Positions 8,983-19,700 of a stretch of 64,000 bases of DNA are shown here, piece by piece. Numbering within the stretch: position 1 is the first letter of the stretch; every line of letters begins with the position of its first letter. The position numbers were made by a program, and so were the translations under genes. The notes beneath the pieces are model-generated. The model did not search any database. It saw only the letters and a list, made by a program, of their open reading frames with translations, and was not told the origin of the DNA. Source of the stretch: Mycolicibacter hiberniae (GTDB taxonomy: Bacteria; Actinomycetota; Actinomycetes; Mycobacteriales; Mycobacteriaceae); assembly GCF_010729485.1 (NCBI RefSeq), contig NZ_AP022609.1:496001-560000 (forward strand), written 5' to 3'.

Positions 8983-9584
8983 CCGCGGCGGTGTTTCTGG
9001 ATCGAGACGGAGTGCTAAATGAGTTGATCTTCAATCCGGCGACGGGCCAGTACGAGTCACCCCACAGGCCCGAGGATCTGGTCGTGATCGACGGCGTCAT
9101 ACCGGCACTGCGGCGTTTGGCCCGAGCTGGGTTCGCGCTCTTCGTGGTGTCCAACCAGCCCAGCTACGCCAAGGGCAAGACCACGTTCGAGAACATCCAG
9201 GGCATCCACCGTCGGCTGGAGGGTTCCTTGAGCGCCAATGGGATCGCCTTTGGCGACTATTTCTACTGTTATCACCACCCGGACGGGATCGTGCCGGGGT
9301 ATTCGCAGAAGTGCCGGTGTCGCAAGCCGATGCCGTACTTCCTGTTGAAGGCGGCCAGCGAGCGCGGTGTCGATCTGGCCACGTCGTGGATGGTGGGCGA
9401 CCAGGACACCGACGTGGAATGCGGTCAGCGCGTGGGCTGCAGGACGGCGCTGGTCACGAACGCGCATTCGGCTGCGAAGAGGGGTTGTTCGCGGCCCGAC
9501 GTCACCGCGACGGCGTTGTCGCACGTTGTAGACCTGATTGTCCGTTGGAAGGGAGGTGGGGACAATGGCCCCGCTGAAGATTGA
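8979..9584 (+). CDS. gmhB: D,D-heptose bisphosphate phosphatase
   Basis: A 201-residue HAD-superfamily phosphatase that should remove the 7-phosphate from D-glycero-D-manno-heptose-1,7-bisphosphate. Motif I is FLDRDGVLNE (Asp8 and Asp10), motif II is VVSNQ, and motif IV is GDQDTD. A Cys-x-His...Cys-x-Cys set (Cys97, His99, Cys112, Cys114) has the spacing of the GmhB structural zinc site. I chose the GTG at 8979 because it overlaps the gmhA stop (GTGA) and puts motif I right at the N-terminus, as usual for the family. The end overlaps the transaldolase gene by 20 bases. Confidence 0.92.
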   Translation: MTAAVFLDRDGVLNELIFNPATGQYESPHRPEDLVVIDGVIPALRRLARAGFALFVVSNQPSYAKGKTTFENIQGIHRRLEGSLSANGIAFGDYFYCYHHPDGIVPGYSQKCRCRKPMPYFLLKAASERGVDLATSWMVGDQDTDVECGQRVGCRTALVTNAHSAAKRGCSRPDVTATALSHVVDLIVRWKGGGDNGPAED

Positions 9585-10296
9585 CATCTACGCCGACGGC
9601 GCTGATGTGGATGAGATGCTGGCAGCGCTCAAGCAGCCTTACATCAGAGGCTTTACGACGAACCCGACGTTGATGCGTAAGGCCGGTGTGACCGACTACG
9701 AGGCCTTCGCCTCCCAGGTGCTGGGCCATATCAAAAGCCTGCCCATCTCCTTCGAGGTGTTTTCCGACGATTTCGACGAGATGGACCGGCAAGCGCGTTT
9801 CATCGACTCGTGGGGCTCGAACGTCTACGTCAAGATTCCGGTGACCAATACCGCGGGCGCGTCGGCGGCAGGACTCATCCGAACTTTGGCGTCGGATCGC
9901 ATCAAGTTGAACGTGACGGCGTTGTTGACCGTCGATCAGGTCTGGGAAGTCGCCGGCGAGCTGAATCCGGACGTGCCGGCGATCGTGTCCGTCTTCGCCG
10001 GGCGCATCGCGGACACCGGCGTGGACCCTGTCCCGATCATGAAGGAGTCGTTGAAGATCCTGCAGTACCGGCCTAAAGCGAAGTTGTTGTGGGCCAGTCC
10101 ACGTGAGCTGCTGAATCTGGTTCAGGCCGATCAGGTGGGTTGCCACGTCATCACGGTGACGCCCGACATCCTCAAGAAGCTGCCGATGCTCGGCCGCGAC
10201 CTGGCGCAGCTTTCCCTGGACACCGTGAAGATGTTTCACAACGATGCGCACACGGCTGGATTCTCGCTCCGGACGCGTACCGATGCCTACATCTGA
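9565..10296 (+). CDS. Transaldolase-like protein
   Basis: A 243-residue member of the transaldolase/fructose-6-phosphate aldolase superfamily. The beta strand [10 protein letters not shown] places the Schiff-base lysine at residue 90. An early Asp (DIYADGAD) and [12 protein letters not shown] match the family N-terminus. It is much shorter than the housekeeping mycobacterial Tal (about 370 residues), so it is a second, pathway-linked copy. Wedged between gmhB and gmdA, it may supply sedoheptulose-7-phosphate to GmhA; this is inferred from context. The ATG at 9565 follows GGGAGGTGGGG and lies inside the end of gmhB. Confidence 0.87.
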   Translation: MAPLKIDIYADGADVDEMLAALKQPYIRGFTTNPTLMRKAGVTDYEAFASQVLGHIKSLPISFEVFSDDFDEMDRQARFIDSWGSNVYVKIPVTNTAGASAAGLIRTLASDRIKLNVTALLTVDQVWEVAGELNPDVPAIVSVFAGRIADTGVDPVPIMKESLKILQYRPKAKLLWASPRELLNLVQADQVGCHVITVTPDILKKLPMLGRDLAQLSLDTVKMFHNDAHTAGFSLRTRTDAYI

Positions 10297-10309
10297 GGTG
10301 GAAGTTCCC

Positions 10310-11332
10310 GTGAAGCGAGCCCTGATCACCGGAATCACCGGGCAAGACGGCTCCTATCTCGCCGAATTGCTGTTGAGCAAGGGTTACGAAGTCCATGGGC
10401 TCGTGCGCCGGTCCTCGACGCTCAACACATCGCGGATCGACCACCTCTACGTCGATCCACACGAGCCCGCCGCACGACTGTTCTTGCACTACAGCGATCT
10501 GACCGACGGTGCCCGCCTGGTGACATTGCTGAGCACCATCGAACCGGACGAGGTCTATAACCTTGCGGCACAGTCGCATGTGCGCGTCAGCTTCGACGAG
10601 CCGGTGCACACCGGTGACACCACGGGTATGGGATCCATGCGGCTGCTGGAAGCCGTCCGGATCGCCAAGGTGGGATGCCGCTTCTACCAGGCGTCTTCCT
10701 CGGAGATGTTCGGGGCGTCACCACCACCGCAGAGCGAGGAGACCGCCTTCTATCCGCGGTCACCGTATGGCGCGGCAAAGGTCTACTCGTACTGGGTGAC
10801 GCGTAACTACCGGGAGGCGTACGGCATGTTCGCCGTCAACGGCATCTTGTTCAATCACGAGTCACCCCGGCGCGGTGAGACTTTCGTGACCCGAAAGATC
10901 ACCCGCGCCGCCGCCAGCATCAAAGCCGGCATGCAGTCCCATCTCTATGTGGGCAATCTGGCTGCTGTTCGCGACTGGGGGTATGCCCCGGAGTATGTCG
11001 AAGGCATGTGGCGGATGCTGCAGGCTCCCGTACCGGACGACTTCGTTCTTGCGACCGGCTTCGGCTACAGCGTGCAGGATTTTGCCCAGGCAGCATTCGA
11101 TCATGCCGGCCTCGATTGGGAGAAGCACGTCAGATTCGACGAACGCTATCTGCGACCGAGCGAGGTCGATTCGCTGATCGGCGACGCCACCAAGGCAGCG
11201 AGAACGCTCGGCTGGACGGCATCCACACACACAGCCGAGCTGGCACGAATCATGGTGGACGCCGACATTGCCGCCCTGGAATGCGCGGGCCGGCCATGGA
11301 TCGACAATCCGATGCTTGCTCTCCGGAGATGA
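10310..11332 (+). CDS. gmdA: GDP-mannose 4,6-dehydratase (GmdA orthologue)
   Basis: A 340-residue extended SDR enzyme, the same length as M. tuberculosis GmdA (Rv1511) and very close in sequence. It has [16 protein letters not shown] at the NAD(P) site, [18 protein letters not shown], a catalytic YGAAK, and [16 protein letters not shown]. It converts GDP-mannose, or possibly GDP-manno-heptose, to the 4-keto-6-deoxy sugar. The GTG start at 10310 lies six bases after GAGGTGGAA. Because heptose genes surround it, a heptose substrate is a real alternative; the sequence does not settle this. EpiA follows with an ATGA overlap. Confidence 0.93.
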   Translation: MKRALITGITGQDGSYLAELLLSKGYEVHGLVRRSSTLNTSRIDHLYVDPHEPAARLFLHYSDLTDGARLVTLLSTIEPDEVYNLAAQSHVRVSFDEPVHTGDTTGMGSMRLLEAVRIAKVGCRFYQASSSEMFGASPPPQSEETAFYPRSPYGAAKVYSYWVTRNYREAYGMFAVNGILFNHESPRRGETFVTRKITRAAASIKAGMQSHLYVGNLAAVRDWGYAPEYVEGMWRMLQAPVPDDFVLATGFGYSVQDFAQAAFDHAGLDWEKHVRFDERYLRPSEVDSLIGDATKAARTLGWTASTHTAELARIMVDADIAALECAGRPWIDNPMLALRR

Positions 11333-12303
11333 GCGGCCCGATGGGCACGCCACCGTGCCCCCTCGATCGTGATTCCCCGGTATACATTGCCGGGCACCTC
11401 GGTCTGGTCGGCTCAGCCCTGTTGCGGAGGTTCCGAACAGAGGGATTCACCAACATTGCGCTGCGGTCGCGCGGTGAGCTCGACCTGACCGACCGGGCCG
11501 CGACGTTGGACTTCATCATGGAGTCAGCGCCGCAGGTCATTGTCGTCGCTGCCGCCAAAGTCGGCGGGATCTTGGCCAATAACACCTATCCGGCCGAATT
11601 TCTGTCGGAAAACCTGCAGATCCAGCTCAACCTGCTCGACGCAGCGGCTGCTGCGCGGGTGCCGCGCCTGCTTTTTCTCGGCTCTTCGTGCATCTATCCG
11701 AAGTACAGCCTGCAGCCCATCAATGAGAGCGCACTGCTCACCGGCCGCCTGGAGCCGACAAACGACGCATACGCGATCGCGAAGATCGCCGGAATCCTGC
11801 AGGTTCAGGCAGTCCGGCGTCAGTTCGGCCTTTCGTGGATCTCTGCGATGCCGACCAATCTCTATGGTCCCGGTGACAACTTCGCGCGATTCGGCTCGCA
11901 TCTGCTGCCGGCCCTGATCCGCCGGTATGAAGAAGCCAGAGCGCAAGGCGCCCTGGAGGTGACCAACTGGGGCAGCGGAACCCCGCGGCGGGAGCTGCTG
12001 CATGTCGACGACCTTGCGAGTGCGTGTCTTTACATTCTGGAGCACTTCGACAGCCCCACTCACGTCAATGTGGGCACTGGCGTGGACCACACCATCGCCG
12101 AGATCGCCCGGATCGTTGCCGACGCAGTCGGTTACCGAGGTGAAACCCGCTGGGATACCGGCAAGCCGGATGGAATGCCGCGCAAACTGCTGGACGTCTC
12201 TGTTTTGGCGGATGCGGGGTGGCGGTCGGAGATCGGGCTGCGTGACGGTATCGAGTCGACGGTGGCGTGGTACCGCGACAACGCCGAGATGGCGAGGAGA
12301 TGA
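11329..12303 (+). CDS. epiA: GDP-4-keto-6-deoxy-sugar epimerase/reductase (EpiA orthologue)
   Basis: A 324-residue extended SDR of the GDP-fucose synthetase type, matching M. tuberculosis EpiA (Rv1512). Visible features are [18 protein letters not shown] at the N-terminus, [10 protein letters not shown], catalytic YAIAKIAG and [14 protein letters not shown]. It should epimerise and/or reduce the 4-keto-6-deoxy product of GmdA. The start ATG overlaps the gmdA stop. A second in-frame ATG lies at 11341. The gmdA-epiA pair is known from the M. tuberculosis Rv1511-Rv1512 glycolipid region; here it is embedded in heptose genes. Confidence 0.93.
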   Translation: MSGPMGTPPCPLDRDSPVYIAGHLGLVGSALLRRFRTEGFTNIALRSRGELDLTDRAATLDFIMESAPQVIVVAAAKVGGILANNTYPAEFLSENLQIQLNLLDAAAAARVPRLLFLGSSCIYPKYSLQPINESALLTGRLEPTNDAYAIAKIAGILQVQAVRRQFGLSWISAMPTNLYGPGDNFARFGSHLLPALIRRYEEARAQGALEVTNWGSGTPRRELLHVDDLASACLYILEHFDSPTHVNVGTGVDHTIAEIARIVADAVGYRGETRWDTGKPDGMPRKLLDVSVLADAGWRSEIGLRDGIESTVAWYRDNAEMARR

Positions 12304-12305
12304 TC

Positions 12306-13640
12306 ATGCGCATCTGCATCGTCAGTCTCAACTATGAGCCGGAGGAGTCCGGTATCGCTCCGTATACCACCGGCATGGCGGTAGGCCTGGCCGAGCGAGG
12401 GCACGACGTCGAGATTCTCACCGGCCTGCCGCATTACCCGCAGTGGCGCGTCAACCCGGCATACCGTGGCCTGTCCGGAACCCTCAAAGCGATAAACGGG
12501 GTTGTCGTACGACGTTTCGCGCACTACGTGCCCGCGGAATCTACGCTGCGCAACCGGCTGAAGTTGGAAGCCAGCTTCGGTGCCCGGGTGGTGTCGGCGG
12601 GTTGGAGCAAGCCGGAACTTGTGCTCACCGTCAGCCCGGCACTGGTCGCCAGCGCGATGGTCATCGCCCGGGCGAGGGCTGCCGGCATTCCGGTGGGCCT
12701 GATCGTTCAGGACCTGTACGGCAAGGGAGTGGTCGAGACTGCTTCCATGCCTGCGCGGATGGCGGCGCTGGCAGTGCGGTTTGAAGGTGCTGTCCTGAGT
12801 AGCGCGACGGGAACAGCCGTCGTGCACGACCATTTCGCAGACGCGGCGATCAAGATGGGCGTGGGTCGCAAGCGAATCGTCGTCATCCGGAACTGGACGC
12901 ACATCGAACCGCCCCAGGCGGTGAACACGTCGGAAGTGCGCCGCAGGCATGGATGGCGGTCGCGGGAACGCATCGTTTTGCACAGCGGGAACATGGGTTT
13001 GAAGCAGGGCCTGGAAAATGTTGTCGCTGCGGCCCGATTGGCCGACGAACGTGGTGTCGACATCCGGTTCGTGCTGTTGGGTGACGGCAACCAGCGCAAG
13101 TGCCTGCAACAGTTGGCCAAAGATGTGCAGCGGCTGGAATTCAAGGATCCGTTACCGGCCGACGAGTATCGCCAGGTGCTGGCGTGCGCTGATGTTCTCC
13201 TGGTCAACGAACGGCCCGGTGTGGGGCAGATGGCGGTACCGAGCAAGTTGACGTCCTACTTCTCCGCGGGCCGGCCGGTCCTGGCCGCTACCGACGCCAA
13301 CGGTGTGACCGCTGCGGAGGTCCGGGACTCGGGGGCCGGGCTCGTGATCCCCGCCGGCGATCCCGCGGCTCTGCTGGGGACGGCCGTTGGTCTGGCTGAC
13401 AGCGCGGAATTCGGAGTGGGGCTTGGTCGTTCCGGCCAGCGCTACGCGCAGCGCCTGCTGAGTCGGGAACGGGCGCTGGACGCATACGAAGCCTGGTGCC
13501 ACGGGTTGACCCGCACTCCGCCGGTTGCAACGCAGTATCGCGGCAACGGTTCGGCTGCCCGGGCTACCCGGCACCGACCGTTTCGCCGCCTGCCGGTAAT
13601 GCCGGCGCGCGGGGATCTCAAACCGGCGTCCGGCACCTGA
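12306..13640 (+). CDS. GT4-family glycosyltransferase (WcaI-like)
   Basis: A 444-residue GT-B glycosyltransferase. The N-terminus MRICIVSLNYEPEESGIAPYT is typical of WcaI-type colanic-acid fucosyltransferase relatives. The C-terminal donor domain has LHSGNMGLKQGLENV, FVLLGDGNQR and VPSKLTSYFSAGRPVLA. It probably adds a sugar from the GDP-sugar route encoded just upstream; donor and acceptor are unknown. The ATG at 12306 sits six bases after GAGGAG, which favours it over the ATG at 12300. The last ~40 residues are basic and low in complexity. Confidence 0.9.
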   Translation: MRICIVSLNYEPEESGIAPYTTGMAVGLAERGHDVEILTGLPHYPQWRVNPAYRGLSGTLKAINGVVVRRFAHYVPAESTLRNRLKLEASFGARVVSAGWSKPELVLTVSPALVASAMVIARARAAGIPVGLIVQDLYGKGVVETASMPARMAALAVRFEGAVLSSATGTAVVHDHFADAAIKMGVGRKRIVVIRNWTHIEPPQAVNTSEVRRRHGWRSRERIVLHSGNMGLKQGLENVVAAARLADERGVDIRFVLLGDGNQRKCLQQLAKDVQRLEFKDPLPADEYRQVLACADVLLVNERPGVGQMAVPSKLTSYFSAGRPVLAATDANGVTAAEVRDSGAGLVIPAGDPAALLGTAVGLADSAEFGVGLGRSGQRYAQRLLSRERALDAYEAWCHGLTRTPPVATQYRGNGSAARATRHRPFRRLPVMPARGDLKPASGT

Positions 13641-13700
13641 CAGCGATGCCGACCGAGGGCATCCGAGCGTGAACCCCTTTCATCAGAGAGAGGAATCGAC

Positions 13701-16700
13701 ATGATTGATGTCGCTATCGTGGGGATCGGTTGCCGGTTGCCGGGCAAGGTGAGCGATCCCAACCAGCTGTGGGAGTTCCTGCTCTCCCGGGGAAGCGGGA
13801 TTGTCGAGGTGCCTGCGGACCGTTGGAAACTGGACCGCTACTACGACCCCGAGCCGGACATGCCCGGCCGGATGTACGTTCGCAGCGGCGGGTTTTTGCA
13901 GGAATCGTTGTGGGACTTCGATCCCGAATTCTTTGGGATTGCGCCGGTAGAAGCCTCGATCATGGACCCTCAGCAGCGGCTGCTGCTGGAGGTCAGCCAG
14001 GAAGCGATGGACGACGCCGGGGTTTCCGGCCGGGTAGCCGGCCGGCCGGTCGGCGTTTACGTGGGCGCCTTCACCGCCGACAACATGACGATCCGCCGCC
14101 AGCCGCTCAGCCGGACCGCGATAAATTCCCACACTGCCACCGCGGGCTCGTTCACCATGCTGTCCAACCGGATCTCCTACGTCTATGACCTGCGTGGACC
14201 GAGTATGACCATCGACACGGCCTGCTCGTCTTCGCTGGTCGCCTTGCATGAAGCCACCCAGGCGATCGCTCGTGGCGAGATCGAGTTGGCTCTGGTCGGC
14301 GGGGTGAACGCGATGCTCACCCCGGAGACCTTCATCGAGATGTGCAAGGGCCGGTTTCTCTCCGCGGACGGACACTGCAAAACCTTTGATGCCGCCGCCG
14401 ACGGTTATGCACGAGGCGAAGGAGCCGGAATCATCGTGCTCAAGCCGCTTGCGGACGCGACCCGCGATCAGGACCGCGTCTATGCGGTCATCCGGGCCAC
14501 CGGTGTCAATCAGGACGGACGCACATCGGGCATCACGGTGCCCAATCCCCAGGCGCAGGCAGACCTCATCCGGCGGGTGACCGCGGAGGCGGGTCTTCGG
14601 CCCGAGCAGATCGGTTACCTCGAGGCGCACGGCACCGGTACCGCCGTCGGCGATCCGCTGGAGATGGCCGCGCTGGGCCAGACCCTGGGGCACGTCGAAG
14701 GCCGCACCACCGACCTGGTCGTCGGATCGATCAAGAATTCGATCGGCCATCTCGAAGCCGCAGCCGGGGTTGCCGGCGTGATCAAGGCGGCACTCACCCT
14801 GCACCACCGCCAACTGGCGCCGCAGGCCAGCCTGAACCAGCTGAATCCGGCCATTCCGTTCGACGAGTACCGCCTGCGGGTGATCACCGAGGCCGAAGCA
14901 TTTCCGGCGGGGTACGCCACAGCGGCGGCGTCGGTGAACGGCTTTGGCTACGGCGGTACCAACGCGCACGCGGTGCTGGTGGAGGCGCCCAAGCCGCCCC
15001 GGGCGGCCGTTCGGAGGGCCCCCGCCCGGGTATTGCCGGTGTCCGGTCGCAACGCCGACGGCGCCCGTCGGCTGGCCGAGGAGTTGTTGCCGCTGGTCGC
15101 CGATCCCAGCGTGGATCCGGTTGCGTTGGCCGACACCATGTGGTCGCGTCGATCGCACCGCCATTACCGGTTCGCCGTGCCGTTCGGTGACCGCGACGAC
15201 CTGCTTGCCCGGCTGACCTCGGTGGCCGATGGCTCGGTGACCGGCGGCCGTACCGTCACCGAGGGCAGGGCCCCGGTGTTCGTCTTCAGCGGAATGGGTC
15301 CGCAGTGGTGGCGGATGGGTCGCGACCTGCTCACCGCAGGCGGGCCCTTCGCCTGTGCCGCAGCCGAGGTCGACGAGTTGTTCGCCGATCTGGCCGGCTG
15401 GTCGTTGATCGACGAACTGCGCCGGGATGAATCCGATTCCCGGGTGGCCAGCACAGCCGTCGCTCAATCGGCGAACTTTCTCGTACAGATCGGACTGACC
15501 GCAGAGCTGGCGCATTACGGGGTCGTTCCCCAGGCGGTCGTCGGGCACAGCGTCGGCGAGGTCAGCGCGGCCTATGTCAGCGGCATGCTCAGCCTGGACG
15601 ACGCGGTCAAGGTCAGCTACTACCGCTCCCGGCTGGCCACGCTGGCCGTCGGATCGGGAGGAATGCTCGCCGTGGGCCTCAGCGAGGCGGAGGTGCTGGA
15701 CTGGATTGCCGGCCGGGCCGACCTGTGCATCGCCGCGGTGAACAGTCCGTCGGGGGTGACGCTGGCCGGCACCTGCTCGGCGATCGCCGAATTGCGGGAG
15801 ACACTGAACAACGCAGGTGTCTTTGTCCGACAGCTCCGGGTGGACGTGCCGTACCACTCGCACCTCCTGGATCCGCTGCTTCCGCAGCTGAGCCGTGAGC
15901 TGGCCGGTCTGGAGCCGGAGACGCCGAGTGTCGCGCTGTATTCGACAGTGACCTCCGCCCCGGTGACGGGACCGGACTGGGGGGCCGAGTACTGGTGTGA
16001 GAATGTCCGTCGGCCAGTGCGATTCGCCGGCACTCTCGCTGCGATGATCGACGACGGTGCGCGCGTGTTTGTCGAGGTTGGCCCGCACCCGGTGCTGTCG
16101 GGCAACATCCGGGAGAGCCTGCTTGGCGCGGGTGTCACCGGAACCGCTGTCGGGACGCTCAAGCGAGACGCCGACGACGCCGTCAGCATTCGCACCGCCC
16201 TGGCCGATCTCTACGTCGCGGGTGCCCTGAACACCGAGCATGCCCCCGGTGCCTCCGACGGTCTGCCCGCCCACTGTGCGCTGCCGGTGCACCGGTTCCA
16301 GCGGCAGCGGCTGTGGTCGATGGACCAGCCGGTGGTCGACGGCTACCTGGGTACCGGCGACGCCCGGGTGCTGCCGGGAGATCTGATCGATGCGGGTCAG
16401 CCGGAATGGCGGACCGAGTTGGCCACCGCTCGACTGCTCTGGTTGCGTGACCATGTCGTCGCCGGCGCGGTGGTGCTGCCGGGAGCGGCCTACCTCGATG
16501 CCGCGCTCGCTGCGGCGGTCCACATCACGGGCCGGCCCGCCCCGGCGCTCGACGGTGTCCGGTTCATCGCGCCGCTGGTGGTGGAGGACACCGAGCTCGC
16601 CACCATGCGGCTGACCGTGGAGTCATCCAGCGGCCGGTTCACGGTCAGCTCACGAAACGGTTCGGCCACCGGCTGGACCCGGCACGCGTGTGGACGCATC

Positions 16701-19700
16701 GTGGACGGCCTGCTGCGGCCGACCCTTGGGGTTGCCCAGCTCACCGGCGCGACCGCCGTCACCGCCGACGAGGTGTACTCGCAGCTGGCCGACCGCGGCC
16801 TGAGCTACGGCCAGGAGTTCCGGCGAATCGTGGAAGCCCGGGTGAGCGCCACGCAGGTGGTGGCCCGTGTCGATGCCGCCGGAACCGGCGTCGCCGCCTC
16901 CAACCATCAGGCTCATCCGGTGGTGCTCGACGCCGCCCTGCAGTGCGTCGCGCTTTTGGTCGATGCCGGCCAGGCCGACGCCGGCGGGGCCGTTGTGCCC
17001 GCCGCGATACAGCACGTCCGGCAGTTCGCCGCCATCCCCGATCAGGTCATGGTCGGCGTCACCCGCGTGACGCCACAGCCGGGCGAGGCGGAACTGGTCG
17101 CCAATGTTGTGCTGACCGATCCGGAAGGTCACGTGGTCGTCGAGCTGCACCGGGCACAGTTCCGATCGATCAGCCCCGGTGCGCCCGCGCGTGGCGAACT
17201 CGAGCGGCTATGGATCGAGCCGGTGTTCGAGCCGCGCGAGGCCCGCGACACCGGTGGCCGAGACCAGACCGCGACCGGCGAGCGGGTGCTGGTGATTGCG
17301 GCCGGCCAGGAGTCGGCCGGGTGGGCCCTTCAGTACGCGTCCGCGCGGGGCACCCGGCAGGTACTCGTCGTCCGCGGCGGTGACCCGGAACGTATCTGCA
17401 CCGATGCCGAAGCCGAACTGCGCCACGTGCTGAGTGCCGACCCGGCCGACACCCGCCCGCTGGTGGTGGCCGTGGTCGCGGTGACGGCACCCGGCGACGG
17501 TGCACCGCCGCTCAACACAATGCTGCGGGTCGGCGAGTTGCCGGCAATGCTGGCGGGGGCGGCCCGGGCGATGCAGAACGTGCAGGACGAGGCGATGCGC
17601 GACGGCGGGCTCGTACCGATGCACGGTTTGGTGATCACCCGAGGGGCGTTGCCGGTGCCGGGTGACGGGCAGGCGCCGGATCTGGCGGCCTCAGCCCTCG
17701 TCGGCGCTCGCCGGGTGCTGCGCAACGAGCAGCCACTGCTGAATTGGCGACTGATCGACCTCGATCACGACACCGCGCTGCCCACCGTGGTCCTGGAGTC
17801 TTTGGTCAGCGGTGCCCACGCCGACGATGCGGTGGACGAGGTCGCGCTGCGCCGGGACCGACGGATGGTGATCGTCAACCAGGCCGGCCTTGCCGGTCGA
17901 CTCGAAGCGCTCGAAGCAGGCCGACCGTTGCACGACCCGGAGGCGAACTTCGAGATTGATGTGCCGCAGTCCGCGCAACTGGCCGATCTGGCGCTGCGGG
18001 AGATCCCGCGGCGAGCCCCGGGGCGGGGCGAGATCGAACTGCGCATCGACGGTATCGGGCTCAACTTCAAGGATCCGATGAAGGTGCTCGGCGTCCTCGG
18101 TGCCGACGAGCTGGCCGGCACCCACTTCGGGCTGGGTGTGGGAATGGAGGGCATCGGAGTCGTCACTCGGGTCGGTGCCGACGTCGATGAGGTCACCGTC
18201 GGCACGTCGATGTTGGTCTCGATCCCGGGGATGGCGAGCCGCTACGTCACCACCGCGGTGGACGCCGGGTCGATGGAACCCGCCGACGGCTTGCCCATGG
18301 CGGCCTGCGGCTCAGTGGTGGTGTTGATGACCGCGCACTACGCCCTGCAGCACGCCGCGCACGTTCAGCCCGACAACTGGGTGCTGGTCTCTGCCGGGGC
18401 GGGCGGCGTCGGGATGGCCGCGGTGCAGATCGCTGCCAAGGCGGGCGCTCGGGTGATCGCCACCGCATCCACCCCGGAGCGAGCCGAACTGCTGCGATCG
18501 CTGGGAGCCAAATACGTCGTCGACTCGCGCGCGCTCTCGGCGATCGACGAGGTACGCGCAATCACCGGCGGGCACGGAGCCGACATCGTGGTGAACTGCG
18601 CCCCGGGGGAGACGGTGGCGGCCAACTTGGAGGTGGCCGCCGAGTTCGGCCGGGTGGTCGAGATCGGTAAGACCGAGATCTTCGCCGGCCGGCTTGTCGA
18701 CCTGGCGGTCTTCAACAAGAACCTCTCGGTGACCTCCATCGATCTGGACCGGATGATGGCGCACCGGAGGGACCTGCTGCGACAGGTACACCGCGAAGTG
18801 CTCAGCGCGCTCCGCGTCGGGGACTACGAGCTGCTGCTCACCCGCGTCATGCCGGCGTCACAGGTTGCGGAAGCCTTCGACCAGGTGGCCCGATCCACCC
18901 ACCTCGGCAGGATCGTGTTGGACTTCACCGAGCCGGCGCCGCCGGTCAAACCGGCGCGGCCGGCCACCAGCATCCGGCCCGACGCGACCTACCTGGTTAC
19001 CGGTGGTCTCGGGGCCCTCGGCCTGTGCACCGCGAGGTGGCTGGCCGCCAAAGACGCCGGCCGGGTCGTGTTGGCCGGCCGCCGCGGTGTGTCCGGCCCC
19101 GACCAGCAGGCCGCCCTGGACGCCCTGCGCGCCACCGGTTGCGACGTACGGGTCGAACAGGTCGACGTCGCAGACATGGCGAGCGTGCGGGGCCTGCTCG
19201 ACCGGCTCGCCGATGGCCCGCCGCTGCGGGGGGTGTTCCACGCGGCCGGCGTCCTGGCCGACGAACCGCTCGGCGCGCTCAGCCAGCACGGCCTGAACGC
19301 CGTACTGCGCCCGAAGGCGCGGGGCGCGTTGATCCTCGATGAAGCCCTGGCCGACATCGAACTCGACCACTTCGTCCTGTACAGCTCGGTCAGCAGCCAG
19401 GTGGGTCTGGTGCCGCAACTCAGCTACGCCGCGGCCAGTGCCGTGCTGGACACCTTGGCCCACCACCGTTCCCGCGTCGGACGGCCCGCGCTGTCGGTGA
19501 ACTGGGGAGCGCTCGCCGGCGGTATGGCCACCTCCAGCGAGTCGATTTCGGCCTCCTTGGCGCTGAACGGGCTGCGCCTGCTGCCGCTGGATGCCGCCAC
19601 CGAGTATCTGGACGTGGCGATCGGGCTGAATCCGATCCAGGTGAGTGTCGTCGACATCGACTGGGGGGCATGGGGATCGATGCACCCCGCATCGGCACAT

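Noticed and set aside
13645..13663. Short hairpin (GATGCC / GGCATC, 7-base loop) between the GT4 gene and the PKS gene
   Set aside because: A six-base stem with no T-run is too weak to call a terminator; such hairpins are frequent by chance.
13683..16523. Very long minus-strand open frame (946 codons) across the PKS
   Set aside because: It is antisense to the KS-AT-DH region, whose conserved motifs are all on the plus strand. Such shadows are common in high-GC DNA.
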